A DNA stretch of 64,000 bases from Cololabis saira (taxonomy: Eukaryota; Chordata; Actinopteri; Beloniformes; Belonidae). Both the position numbers and the translations under genes were made by a program. Each line of letters begins with the position of its first letter. Within the stretch, counting starts at the first letter, position 1. The notes beneath the pieces were generated by a model, which was not told the origin of the DNA, made no database searches, and worked only from the letters and a program-made list of their open reading frames with translations. Location of the stretch: the NCBI RefSeq assembly GCF_033807715.1, contig NC_084599.1, positions 28,680,125 to 28,744,124 on the forward strand. The letters are read 5' to 3'. This document shows positions 1-25,305 of the stretch, piece after piece.

Positions 1-171
1 CATATGTAAACTAGATATATTCAAATGTATAATACAAATGTATTATATTTACATAAGTCTTCGTCTTTGAGTGCAAAATACATTTTGAAAACCCCCACAT
101 TTTCAAATTGTGCGGCCCTCTCCATACAGTCCTTTTGCAGATGTGGCCCCCGGCCGAATCTAGTTGAATAC
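1..171 (-). mobile_element. Partial hAT-like non-autonomous element, cut by window edge
   Basis: This stretch is the reverse complement of the left part of the element at 29439-29990, with only scattered mismatches. It ends near 171 at the same terminus-like sequence (GTTGAATAC). No transposase is visible. The rest lies outside the window, so its target-site duplication cannot be tested. Confidence 0.75.
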
Positions 172-207
172 AGTTGATTTAGGTTTTTGTGTCCCATGTA
201 TTTTCAG

Positions 208-560
208 CAGGCCGATTGTAACAGCGAGGACACACTTTAACACCGACATGGACTTCAGTGACAGTGACGGGGACAATGGTCTGTACTAACACGTAGGGGA
301 GACTATAATAAACACAAACATACCGGTATGTTCATGTTCTGCTGCTGTTTCCAGATGCAGCCGTTGACATGGAAACGGCGCAGGGAGCCACTGCAGGTAG
401 AGACAGACACCAGCCCGATCAGAACCGTAAAGATTTAAAGTAGCTGATGTACTGCATCAGCTAATGGGGATCCAAATACATTCATAAATTCATAAAGTTC
501 TGTTTTCAGGGACCCATCAGCCCTCAGATCCTAAACGTATCCACCTCTCATCACAAAACT
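208..560 (+). CDS. Candidate exon chain, possible 5' part of the ATAD2-like gene
   Basis: Three open segments with AG/GT borders join without breaking frame: 208-278 (acceptor TTTTCAG, weak donor GTCTGT), 355-396 (acceptor TTTCCAG, donor GTAGAG) and 510 to about 555 (acceptor TGTTTTCAG). The phases are 1, 1, 1. The translation is acidic and serine-rich (MDFSDSDGDNG, then DAAVDMETAQ, then THQPSDPKRIHLSSQN). The N-terminal region of ATAD2 proteins is also acidic and poorly conserved, which fits, but I do not recognise a specific match. The third segment runs into a repeat at about 560 with no clear donor. It could equally be a remnant of another gene. Confidence 0.33.
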
Positions 561-1230
561 CTCAGGATTGGGAGTTTTCTTTTAAAGGAGCATGAGGCTC
601 CTTTTAAGAAATGAGACTCTCTAGCGCCACCCTTCACCGCGACGGCCGTCGGGGGTACTACAGCCAACAGTGAAGCCGGTGTTGTGCCAAAAAGTGATTG
701 CCTGCCAGAATCTGATTTCTTCTGATTTCTGGCCGCAGGAGCGCGCACCGCAGCCCGTTGAGCGAGAGCACTAAATCGTCAGATTTTCAGATTCTGAAGC
801 TCAAGAATGAGTCATATTTAGGCAGAAATAACTTTTCTTTAACTGTATTTGGCCTTCAATCAATTTCTGGCTGGTGAAAAGGCCTATTTTGTGTTGTAAT
901 GGTCCTTTAAAAGAGTTAAAAGCAATCCTGTGAGCTCTAGTGTTTATATTATGAAGCTCAAGAAATTTGAACAAATCATATTTAGGCAGAAACAACCTTT
1001 CATTAACTGTATTTGGCCTTCAATCAATTTTTGGCAGGTAAAATTACGCATTTTCAGGGGAGAAATCAGATTCTGGCAGGCAATCACTTTTTGGCACGAC
1101 ACCGGCACGGGAGAACGGGGAGAACGCGCATGCAGCGTCATGTGACGTCACATCCGCAGCCCAGCGCGGGAAATTTGGGCCCGAATTGCAGCACATTTTG
1201 CAGCACACAGCCTTTTCAAGGCAACGGAGA
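560..1230. repeat. TE-like repeat with an internal direct duplication
   Basis: The block contains two diverged direct copies of about 85 bp, at roughly 795-878 and 952-1039. Both contain CATATTTAGGCAGAAA and TTTGGCCTTCAATCAATTT. Its right part is GC-rich with a palindromic TGACGTCA at 1143-1150. No coding capacity is visible. I regard it as a non-autonomous transposon or its debris, inferred from its internal repetition. Confidence 0.5.
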
Positions 1231-1672
1231 GATACACTAGAGTGCTCATTCTTTTGGGTTTGGAACGCTTCATCTGACATTATTACTAGAAAACTTAAAA
1301 CGTATACGAATTTTTTTCATAAATCCTGCCTCAATCCGGCCTCAAGCTTCTTTAACATATCAGCCACTAGATCTAAATCTGCACGTTTCTTTAAAGATGT
1401 AGTTGTGGTTGTATAGGAGCATGCCAATGTCAATGATGTTAGATTATATGCAACCAAGTAATTTAACAGATTATTATTGATTTATTGAAGCCCAGTGCAG
1501 ATAATACATCCCATCATTGGCTCTCCGTCTTTTGCAGAATAACATGCTGTTGTTGTCATTACAATACTCTAAAAGTATTCTTGTCATACTTCATCTAAGA
1601 AACAGAATGGTACGCAGGGATAAACAGTTTACTGAAGAAAAAATGTAGCAGTTATTGCTTGTTTTCTGACAG
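1230..1672. other. No recognisable gene; possible continuation of the repeat
   Basis: The stretch is moderately AT-rich. I see no exon-like open segment with splice sites and no terminal inverted repeats. It may be the outer part of the preceding repeat. Confidence 0.4.
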
Positions 1673-16741
<15,069 letters not shown>

Positions 16742-17100
16742 ACTTTCTGTGCATTCAAACATTATGTGGTGCTCTTCATTTTATTTTATGAACACAGGAA
16801 GTGCACAGGGATAACTTAGAGATCGGGTTCCAGCAGGACAATGTACGGGATGTTTGGTAGGAGGGTTGGAAAAGACCAGAAACTTGGAGCAGAATGAGGA
16901 TTGAACAGGTGGAAGTCTGGATAGTCAGTGAGCTGCACATGTTCTCCAACAGCCAAATGCTAGATAAAAAGTGAAGAGTAATATTCTCAAAATTATTTTA
17001 TTTTTTTAACTTTCTAGAAATGGGTTTTTAAAGTGCACTGAACCGGGAGAACGTTCTTCTGCTGGGAAAACATACTGCTTTGTTTCAGGTCCAAAACATG

Positions 17101-17106
17101 AATAAA
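17101..17106 (+). terminator. Likely polyadenylation signal of the ATAD2-like gene
   Basis: A canonical AATAAA lies 360 bp after the stop codon at 16739-16741, just before LINE-derived sequence begins. No other canonical signal is closer. Confidence 0.55.
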
Positions 17107-17780
17107 TGCTCTTAGACCCGGAGACCGACAATCTCACATCATGAAAGTCATGGAGAGACTTTTACTGTCCCACCTGAAAAGCAAAGAGCACCTTCCAGGA
17201 GTTTGCAGTTTGCTTATCGTAGTGGGGTTGGAGTTGGAGACACCATAATACACCTGCTTCAAACAACCACAGTCCTCTGGAAAAGCAGGATCTGTGAGGG
17301 TCATATTCTTCAATCTTTCTCCACCGCATTTAACGTCATCCAGATTGCGTTACCATGTAAGAAACTCCAGAAGACACCGGTGGACGCCTCAACAATCACC
17401 TGGATTTCTGACTACCTGACAAACAGACCACACTTTGAGACTGAATGGTTGTGTGTTTGACCAGGTGGTCAACAGAGCAGGAGCACCACAGGGGACTGTC
17501 CTCTCACCGCTCCTCTTCCTGTGTACACCTCAGACTTCCAGTACAAGTCGGTGTCAAAATCTAATTAAAACTTTATTTATAAAGCACTTAATGCCATAAG
17601 GCAACCAAAGTGCTGTACAGGTGAATAAAAATACAACAATTAAAACCATAACATACAAATAAAGGCAGAAAGCAAAGTCACTAAAATAAACCATAAAAAG
17701 ACAAAAGATAATGCAAGGACTGGCCTTATGACCGTGTTCGCAGGCGTTAAAAGCCAGTGTAAAAAAAAAAGACACCTTTT
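17107..17780 (+). mobile_element. LINE debris (RT remnant plus L2-type tail)
   Basis: Between about 17150 and 17530 the plus strand resembles a fish LINE reverse transcriptase broken by stops and frameshifts: QFAYRSGVGVGDTIIHLL, then DASTITWISDYLTNRPHF, then AGAPQGTVLSPLLF in another frame. From about 17565 a reverse-oriented tail (TTTATTTATAAAGCAC) resembles the 3' end of the L2-like LINE at 11502. Its right edge meets the duplicated exon block. Confidence 0.7.
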
Positions 17781-17785
17781 TTCAG

Positions 17786-17914
17786 GATCTGTTGAACAGT
17801 GCTGTGGCCAAAACACAGGATTCTGAAGTGGAGTGGGTGGAGAAGCTCTACGCTCTGCTGGCTCAGTGCATCTTCAGGCACCGAGACAACCCCGACAAGA
17901 CGGAGCTGGTTCAG
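17786..17914 (+). pseudogene. Duplicated copy of the ATAD2-like penultimate exon
   Basis: A copy of 16245-16373, including its acceptor and about 105 bp of downstream intron (to about 18019). I see three differences in 129 bp. All three change the protein: V to A, F to S and S to W, in NSAVVKTQDFEVESVEKL. Nothing links it to a transcript: it lies beyond the real last exon and polyA signal. It abuts a copied klhl26 exon. Confidence 0.9.
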
Positions 17915-18087
17915 GTTCACCAAACTCACGTTCACTGAGCTCTTTTTGTTTATTCTTTTGCAAGTGGAATCAAATTTCCTGAAGGGCAGATGTTTAAGAC
18001 AACCTAAAGTTTATTTAATTAGTGACAATACATAAATGAGAACCATGTCTTCACTCTCATACTGATGAGGCCTCTTTTTCTTTTCAG

Positions 18088-18270
18088 TATGGCCAACAAG
18101 AATAGCACCCTGCGCTGCTCTTTTTCAGCCCCAAGCCATAGTGCCACGCTCCTCCAGGGCTTGTCGGTTTTGCGGGCTCAGGGTCAACTACTCGACGTCG
18201 TGCTGGCCGTCAATGAGGAGCGCTTCCAAGTCCATAAAGCAGTGCTGGCAGCCTGTAGCGATTACTTCAG
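18088..18270 (+). pseudogene. Duplicated copy of klhl26 exon 2, outside the gene
   Basis: The 183-bp segment, with its acceptor TTTTCTTTTCAG and donor GTTAGT, appears identical to 21344-21526. Flanking intron is copied from about 18030 to 18337 with a few mismatches. It lies 1.2 kb upstream of the klhl26 exon carrying the start codon, so it should not be in the normal mRNA unless an upstream promoter is used. It starts with its own in-frame ATG at 18089. The exon length is a multiple of three. Confidence 0.9.
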
Positions 18271-18596
18271 GTTAGTCTGGAGCAGGAAGCTTGACAGTGA
18301 CCATTTGCATTTAAAATTGGCAGCACTTTAGTGAAGCTTCTCTTAGGCTTATTAGGCTCATTATTTTCTTATTTTCTTATATTTTTCTTATCTTGCACTT
18401 CTATCTTATCTTCTTATTCTTATCAGGCACTTATATTAGGACCAGCATTTGTGATGAAGCACCTGTAATTTCATTGTTATGAAATATGAACGATGACAAA
18501 GAATCTTGAATCTGAATGCGCACATCACTATTGACTTTCTTTCTGGCTTTTCTGAGTTGCGGTTTCTTTTACTTTTTCACTTAACAATGGCAATTG

Positions 18597-18599
<3 letters not shown>

Positions 18600-18649
<50 letters not shown>

Positions 18650-18792
18650 CCATCCATCCATCGTCCGCCGCTTATCCGTTCTTGGGTCGCGGGGCCTCAG
18701 CAGAGATGCCCAGACTTCCTTCACCCCAGACACTTATATAACAATAATATTTTATAAATTATAAATTATAAAATTATAAATTTTATAAATAG

Positions 18793-18853
<61 letters not shown>

Positions 18854-18862
18854 TAATAATAA
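18600..18862. repeat. (AAT)n microsatellites flanking a Rex3 tail fragment
   Basis: Long ATA/AAT tracts at about 18600-18648 and 18795-18862 surround about 85 bp (18650-18735). That stretch starts with CCATCCATCCATCG and continues through CCGCTTATCCGTTCTTGGGT. It matches the 3' end of the Rex3 element at 36684 in the same orientation (minus). Confidence 0.85.
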
Positions 18863-19091
18863 TATATTTTTTAAAGGCCCTGTTTCTACCTACCTCTTAT
18901 CTAATTTCCATTTTACACGTCCTCTTAATTCAGAAGATATAAAATTAACATTTTTGTAAGAGGCTATCCATCTACAACATAATTTAGCTTATTCATGAAC
19001 GTATTTACATTATGTTTCATGACTGTGTTTCTAGTACAGCTGTTAACCTCTTAATGGCCGTGATTCTGGCGCCCCCCAGTGGCCATACGGA

Positions 19092-19240
19092 GTAAAGCCT
19101 GAATTATGGTTCTGCGTTAAATCGACGCAGACCATTCGCCGTAGGGTACGGCGTATGTTACGCGGCGACGCGCACTGTACGGTGCGCCTACGCCATAGGC
19201 TCTACGTTGGTTTAACGCGGAACTATAAATCCTCCTTAAT
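19092..19240. mobile_element. Palindromic MITE (GCCTGAATTATGG family)
   Basis: The ends GCCTGAATTATGGTTCTGCG and CGCGGAACTATAAATC are near inverted repeats around a CG-rich core with CGTAGGGTACGGCG. Related copies occur at 29276-29422 and 51436-51906, with fragments near 32830 and 47590. It sits about 200 bp upstream of the klhl26 start codon. Confidence 0.8.
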
Positions 19241-19434
19241 ACAGATTGAAGGCGGTGGGAGAGGTGACCGCCACCGCAGCTCATCACAGGCGGACTCCAG
19301 ACAAACAGCTGCTCACCGTCCTCAAACAGCTGTTTCCATTCTCTTTGGAAACACTATGAACGAGCCAGCAGTGCCAATGACACCCTGCTAATATTTTTTA
19401 AAAATGTCCTATGCGTGTTTGTCTGTGCTAGAAG

Positions 19435-22324
19435 ATGGCGGAGTCGGATGGCGGCGACTTTTCTCTGAAACATTCGCAGAGCAGGTGAGTGAGCCGCGCT
19501 GGTCGCTGGTTGCAGCTCTGCTGCGGCTTCAGCGGGGGCTCCCTGCTGGGAGACCCCGCAGCTCCGGAACTGTATGCGGTGATGAGGTGTTGCGCGTCGG
19601 GGCTTCCCTGTAGGAAACACCGAGGCGTTGTCAAGGCCTCCAGGCACAATTAAAAAAAAAAAGGCAAACAGCCTGCGACCTTCATAGTTGAAAATCTTTT
19701 AGACAAAATTATTTCTAACTCAAATGTTTTAATATTTTGTTTGCAATATTAAAACACTACTTATCGTTGTTTTGTGTCAACTTTATTGAAATGTTAGAAG
19801 ATAGTTTAAACATACATATAGAAAAATAACAAAATGCCTATAAATACATACAGTGTATCTCAGAAAATGTGAATATTGTGATTTTCTGTAATGCAATTAC
19901 AAAAACAAAAATGTCATACATTTTGGATTCATTACAAATCAACTGAAATATTGCAAGCCTATTATTCTAATATTGCTGATCATGGCTTACAGTTTAAGAA
20001 AACTCAAATATCCCATCTCAAAAAATTAGAATATTCTGGGAATCTTAATCTTAAACTGTAAGCCATAATCAGCAATATTAAAATAATAAAAGGCTTGCAA
20101 TATTTCAGTTGATTTGTAATGAATCCAGAATGTATGACATTTTTGTTTTTTTAATTGCATTACAGAAAATAAAGAACTTTATCACAATATTCAAATTTTC
20201 TGAGAAAGTCCTGTATATGTGTCCATTACCTTGCATTGCTTATTTTTGCATGGTAACTTTACAAAAACTATACAAAAAATAGTTAACTTGCACAAAATTT
20301 CCCAAAATAGAAATGATAAAATAAGAATTAATACAGTTATATATCAATTTGACTATGAAAAGGATTTGATCAAATCTGTGGGCATTAAGTCACATTGATT
20401 AGACGGATAGGGTTAACATTTAGATATGGAAATTGAGGAAACCACTTTTATATGAAATGACTTGCTATGTTTATCTGAATAATGTGCAGTATTTGTTAGG
20501 CATTGGAGACTCACATGAAGTACAAACTGGTCCGGTGATTCTTTTTTTCCCTTCCTCTTTTCATTTGATAGTACATTACCTTGTTTCTGCTCAATATTAA
20601 ATTATTCAGATACTGTCCGGAAAGCTCAAACACTTCACTTTTAAAGCATTCTTTGCCTTGCGCATAATTTCTATTAAGCAACAGTTTTTTGTGCCATTAT
20701 AAGTCCATGTTTCAAACCATTATAATTAGTTTTCAACTTTTTGTATTCAGGATTTTTAACTGCCAAATGCATTTCAGTGTAGCTTTCTTTCCTTGGCAGA
20801 CAGCAAACTGTTGTGTACTGCATATTGATTTTTATGTCTGTTGCCCTTCCTGGAGGAAATCTCCACATTAAGCTAGGCTTCAAACTGCAGTGGGAATGGT
20901 TCTGGGACACTTTGGCACTTGACAAAGCTTAGGAACAATTTGGCCAAAACCGCAATCCTAACGGCATGTCTAACCCTGTTTGTATGTGCAACTGTAAAGT
21001 GTTTGAATACACCAATATATTCCCTTTTTTTGTCTCTCCTCACCGTTATTATATCTGACTGTAGAAACACACCAATGCAAATGCATTATAGACTACAAAA
21101 TCCATTTTCCCTTGGCTGAGTAATAAATTAAATTACATTTCCATCAGTCTGACACTTGACACCAGACACCATGCACCCCCCCTTTTCTCTGGGCGTTACA
21201 GCACATTTCATCAGTACATAATGGCTACTAGATGTAACTGAAAAATGTATTAGGCTCAGTAGAGAAATTAAGGTTAAGTGGCGATACATAAATGAGAACC
21301 ATGTCTACACTCTCAGACTGATGAGGCCTCTTTTTCTTTTCAGTATGGCCAACAAGAATAGCACCCTGCGCTGCTCTTTTTCAGCCCCAAGCCATAGTGC
21401 CACGCTCCTCCAGGGCTTGTCGGTTTTGCGGGCTCAGGGTCAACTACTCGACGTCGTGCTGGCCGTCAATGAGGAGCGCTTCCAAGTCCATAAAGCAGTG
21501 CTGGCAGCCTGTAGCGATTACTTCAGGTTAGTCTGGAGCAGGAAGCTTGACAGTGTCCATTTGCATTTAAAATTGGCAGCACTTACTGAAGCTTTTATGC
21601 AGGGTAATCGGTAATACTTTTGCAAAGTGTATTTTAACTGTAATGGTCTTGTGGGTGTGTACTTATATCCATTTAAAATGTGCGTGCATGCTTGCGTGCG
21701 TGCGTGCGTGTATATATATATATGTATACACATTATATATGTATGTATGTATACTGTATGTGTGTGTGTATTGGGGGACAAACTCAGCTTTAAGCTGATA
21801 AAAAGACAATTTCCAACAAAGCAAAACACAAGTACAATATCAAGCAGCTAAGGGAACACATTGACTTGTTGTAAAAAGACAAAAATGCTGTGTGCCTCAG
21901 GGTACCAGGACTACCAACCGGCTGCTACGTGCTGCAAACACTAGCTTTGAATAGGTTTAAAGCTAAAACATGACAGATTGCAAGGGTGCAAGGATGACCA
22001 CTCTGACACAAAAACTCATTAAATACCTTTATACAGCCCATATCTGAATTCAACCTTACTTTTGGCCTTTCATCATCCCAAATCATATTCCGGTGCAAAA
22101 ATCCCCTGGAATCATGCAGCCTAATCCCAAGTCTCTTTGTCAGATCAGAATAACTCCTGACTTCGTGGATCGTTTCTGGTACTGGTAAAACCTTATGTAC
22201 CAAAGCATACCATTGTTGCAATCTTGTGGTAACTAGGGCTGTTCGATTAATCGATTTTAAATCGTAATCGCGATTATGTAATTAGAACGATGTTAAAACG
22301 TGAAAATCGTAAAATCGATTTTTC

Positions 22325-22363
<39 letters not shown>

Positions 22364-25169
22364 TTGTCTGCACACATATTAATGATTGATGGAAATACCT
22401 CTCAATACCTGCGACAAGTGCCCCATCGGAGAGGCTCTTTAGTGTAGGAGGGGGCGTTGGAACATGCCACCGGGCATCCCTCAAGCCAGATGCGGTAGAC
22501 CGGCTCGTGTTCCTTGCAAAAAACTTGCAAATGTGAATAGCAAATGTAATGACTGACATTACACACCTCTACCTCCTTCATGGGTTGCATTATTATTTAG
22601 CATGCAAAGACCCAGTTTAGTTTAATTAGAAAATGTCTTGTTTTATTTAATTGGAAATATAACTTACTGTATGTTTGCAAGTGCTGATTTGCTGATTTTT
22701 TTTTTCAGAGATAAAACTTTATATTTTATTATATTTTTTTCAACTTTTTTTCAACTTATTTTACAGAGTTTTGCACTTTTGGTTTAATAAGAGCAAAGTT
22801 TGCACTTAAAGCCCAATGGGGCAAATGTTCAATAAAAAAACAGCATATTTGAAATCATTTCTTTGCCTTTTGTAAATTCACAATTGTCAATAATCGTAAT
22901 CGTAATCGAAAATCGGATTTTGAGAGAAAAAAATCGAGATTTTATTTTTGGGCAAAATCGAACAGCCCTAGTGGTAACATACAATCTTGTTTTTGCTCTG
23001 ATTGCATATTTTTTTGAAGTGACATGGATTTGTGTGCTGCCTGTCAATTCGGCTGGCTGTGATTCCAGAGAGATGCCAACTGGCCAAATTGGTGCATGTA
23101 TTTATATACAGGAGAAGGAAAGAAAAAGTTCATCTGAACATTCCTCTTCAAAAACCTCTTGAAAATTAGCAAAAAAAACCTATTACACTATAGTAACTTC
23201 AGTGAGTATTAAAGACATGGTTTCTAGTGTTTATGTTGTGAAGAAGCTTGATTCTAGAACATTATAAATATTAGGACTTATAAAAACATATTTTCAAGAA
23301 ATGGAGAGTAGGAGGCTTAAAATGATGAATTAATAAACACATTGAGTGAATTTACTCAAGGATGACTTAAAATACAGCCAAATATGATTACTTGAACATT
23401 TTTCACTTTGCCACCTTACTATACTTTAAATGAACAAAAAATCTAGCTAGAAGAATTGCTTTTTCTTTTCACATTTTACTATCTCTGTGACTTTCTCATT
23501 ACAAATACAATTTGTGAAACACATGCATTTAGAAGAAGATAAATTAGAGCATAACTTGTAATTTACTTGCATGCTCTTGTTTTTCAGAGCTATGTTTACT
23601 GGCGGCATGAGGGAGTCAAACCAAGATACGATTGAGCTGAAGGGTTTGTCTGCCCGAGGACTGAAACACATCATCGACTTTGCCTACAGTGCCGAAGTCA
23701 CTTTAGACCTTGACTGTATTCAGGACGTCCTCGGGGCTGCCGTGTTTCTCCAGATGGTTCCTGTGGTGGAGCTCTGTGAGGAGTTCCTCAAGTCTGCGAT
23801 GAGCGTTGAGACGTGCCTGCACATCGGGCAGATGGCCACCACTTTCAGCTTGTCTTCCCTCAAAGAGTCAGTGGATGCCTTCACCTTTCGTCACTTCCTC
23901 CAGATTGCTGAGGAGGAGGACTTTCTGCACATTCCAATGGAGCGCCTCATCTTCTTCCTCCAGAGCAACAAGCTGAAGAACTGTAGCGAGATCGACCTCT
24001 TCCATGCTGCCATCAGGTGGCTCCAGCATGACGGATCCCGCCGGGAACAAGCTAGTAGTGTCCTCTGTCACGTGCGCTTCCCGCTTATGCGCTCCTCAGA
24101 GTTGGTGGACAGTGTTCAGACTGTGGACATCATGGTGGAGGATGTGATGTGCCGACAGTATCTCCTTGAAGCATTCAATTATCAGATCCTTCCCTTCCGA
24201 CAGCATGAAATGCAGTCCTCGCGGACTCTCATTCGTTCTGATGTTATGTCACTCATCACCTTTGGTGGGACTCCCTACACCGACAACGACCGCACAGTGA
24301 GCAGCAAGGTGTACCACCTCCCCGATGTTGCTACCCGGCAATTCAAAGAGCTAACCGAGCTGGAGACAGGCTGCAGCCACGCTTGTGTTGCCGTTCTTGA
24401 TAACTTTGTGTACATCATCGGTGGGCAACACTTGCAGTACCGCAGTGGGGAGGGAGCTGTGGACAGCTGCTTCCGCTACGACCCGCATCTGAACCAGTGG
24501 CTGCGCATCCAGCCCATGCAAGAGGCTCGCATCCAGTTCCAGCTCAATGTTCTGCAGGGACGGTTGTTCGCTACGGGAGGACGCAATAGGTCTGGGAGTC
24601 TGTCGTCCGTGGAGTGTTACTGCCCAAAAAAGAATGAGTGGTCTAACGTAGAACCTTTAAAACGCAGGATTTGGGGTCATGCTGGCACTTCCTATGCAGA
24701 AAAGCTGTATATTTCAGGGGGTTATGGTGTCTCGTTAGATGACAAGAAAACACTTCACTGCTACGACCCAGTATCAGACCAGTGGACCTTCAGAGCTCCC
24801 ATGAATGAACCCAGAGTGCTCCATGCCATGATCAGTGCCCGGGATCGTGTTTATGCACTGGGTGGGCGCATGGACCATGTGGACCGCTGTTTTGATGTGC
24901 TGGCAGTTGAGTATTACATTCCAGACAGCGATCAGTGGACAACCGTCACTCCCATGAGAGCAGGCCAGTCGGAATCAGGCTGCTGCTTACTGGACCAAAA
25001 GATCTACGTCGTAGGGGGTTACAACTGGCACCTCAACAACGTCACAAGCATTGTCCAGGTGTACAACACGCAGACAGATGAGTGGGAAAGGGATTTGCAC
25101 TTCCCAGAATCCTTTGCTGGCATAGCTTGTACACCAATTATACTTCCACAAAACATCACACAGCGCTAA
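19435..25169 (+). CDS. klhl26: Kelch-like protein 26, complete
   Basis: Exons 19435-19484, 21344-21526 and 23588-25169 join in frame to 604 residues. I chose the ATG at 19435 because MAESDGG resembles the human KLHL26 start and splices in phase into exon 2 (AG + T). The BTB domain spans about residues 45-150 (LLDVVLAVNEERFQVHKAVL, SDYFRAMFTGGMRES). The BACK domain is about 155-260 (VETCLHIGQMATTFSL) and six kelch blades run from about 300 to 590 (IIGGQHLQYRSGEGAVDSC, ATGGRNRSG, ALGGRMDHVDR, VVGGYNWHLNN). BTB-BACK-kelch proteins serve as substrate adaptors for CUL3 ubiquitin ligases; the substrate is not evident. Length is close to the human protein (615 aa). An identical exon 2 copy lies upstream. 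The neighbour crtc1 follows as in human. Confidence 0.95.
19855..20217. mobile_element. Palindromic Tc1/mariner-type MITE in klhl26 intron 1
   Basis: The two halves are near-perfect reverse complements (for example AGTTGATTTGTAATGAATCC and its complement). The outer ends are CTCAGAAAATGTGAATATTG and its diverged complement, with TA-containing flanks. It has no coding capacity. Family assignment is from general likeness to fold-back elements of fish. Confidence 0.8.
21675..21775. repeat. Simple repeats (GTGC)n, (TA)n, (GT)n
   Basis: Mixed tetranucleotide GCGT and TA/TG dinucleotide tracts lie just after klhl26 exon 2. They generate spurious short ORFs. Confidence 0.9.
22234..22970 (+). mobile_element. 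hAT deletion derivative with perfect 8-bp TSD
   Basis: The ends TAGGGCTGTTCGATTAATCG and its complement (AAATCGAACAGCCCTA) are flanked by GTGGTAAC at 22226-22233 and 22971-22978. It retains a transposase C-terminal fragment and a poly-T tract. The smaller element at 31450 has the same ends. It lies in klhl26 intron 2. Confidence 0.93.
22390..22536 (+). pseudogene. hAT transposase C-terminal (dimerisation) fragment
   Basis: The plus strand reads 48 codons to a TGA at 22534. It starts WKYLSIPATSAPSERLFSVG and ends DAVDRLVFLAKNLQM. PATSAPSERLFS is the hallmark of the C-terminal dimerisation region of hAT transposases. A stop lies immediately before the fragment and the catalytic core is absent. 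This piece therefore identifies the parent element but cannot encode an active enzyme. Confidence 0.9.
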
Positions 25170-25259
25170 GCATGCGACCTTTTGACTGTGAGGATTTTAT
25201 TCTGGGGCTTCTTACTGGGACCTCAAACTGTACTCAATATGTGAACATCTGGTTTGTGA

Positions 25260-25267
<8 letters not shown>

Positions 25268-25302
<35 letters not shown>
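25268..25302. repeat. (TA)n microsatellite in klhl26 3'UTR
   Basis: About 17 TA units lie 100 bp after the klhl26 stop codon. Confidence 0.95.

Positions 25303-25305
<3 letters not shown>

Noticed and set aside
18065..18331. A second, complete klhl26 gene
   Set aside because: Only exon 2 and its flanks are duplicated here. No BACK or kelch exon follows before the genuine first exon at 19435.
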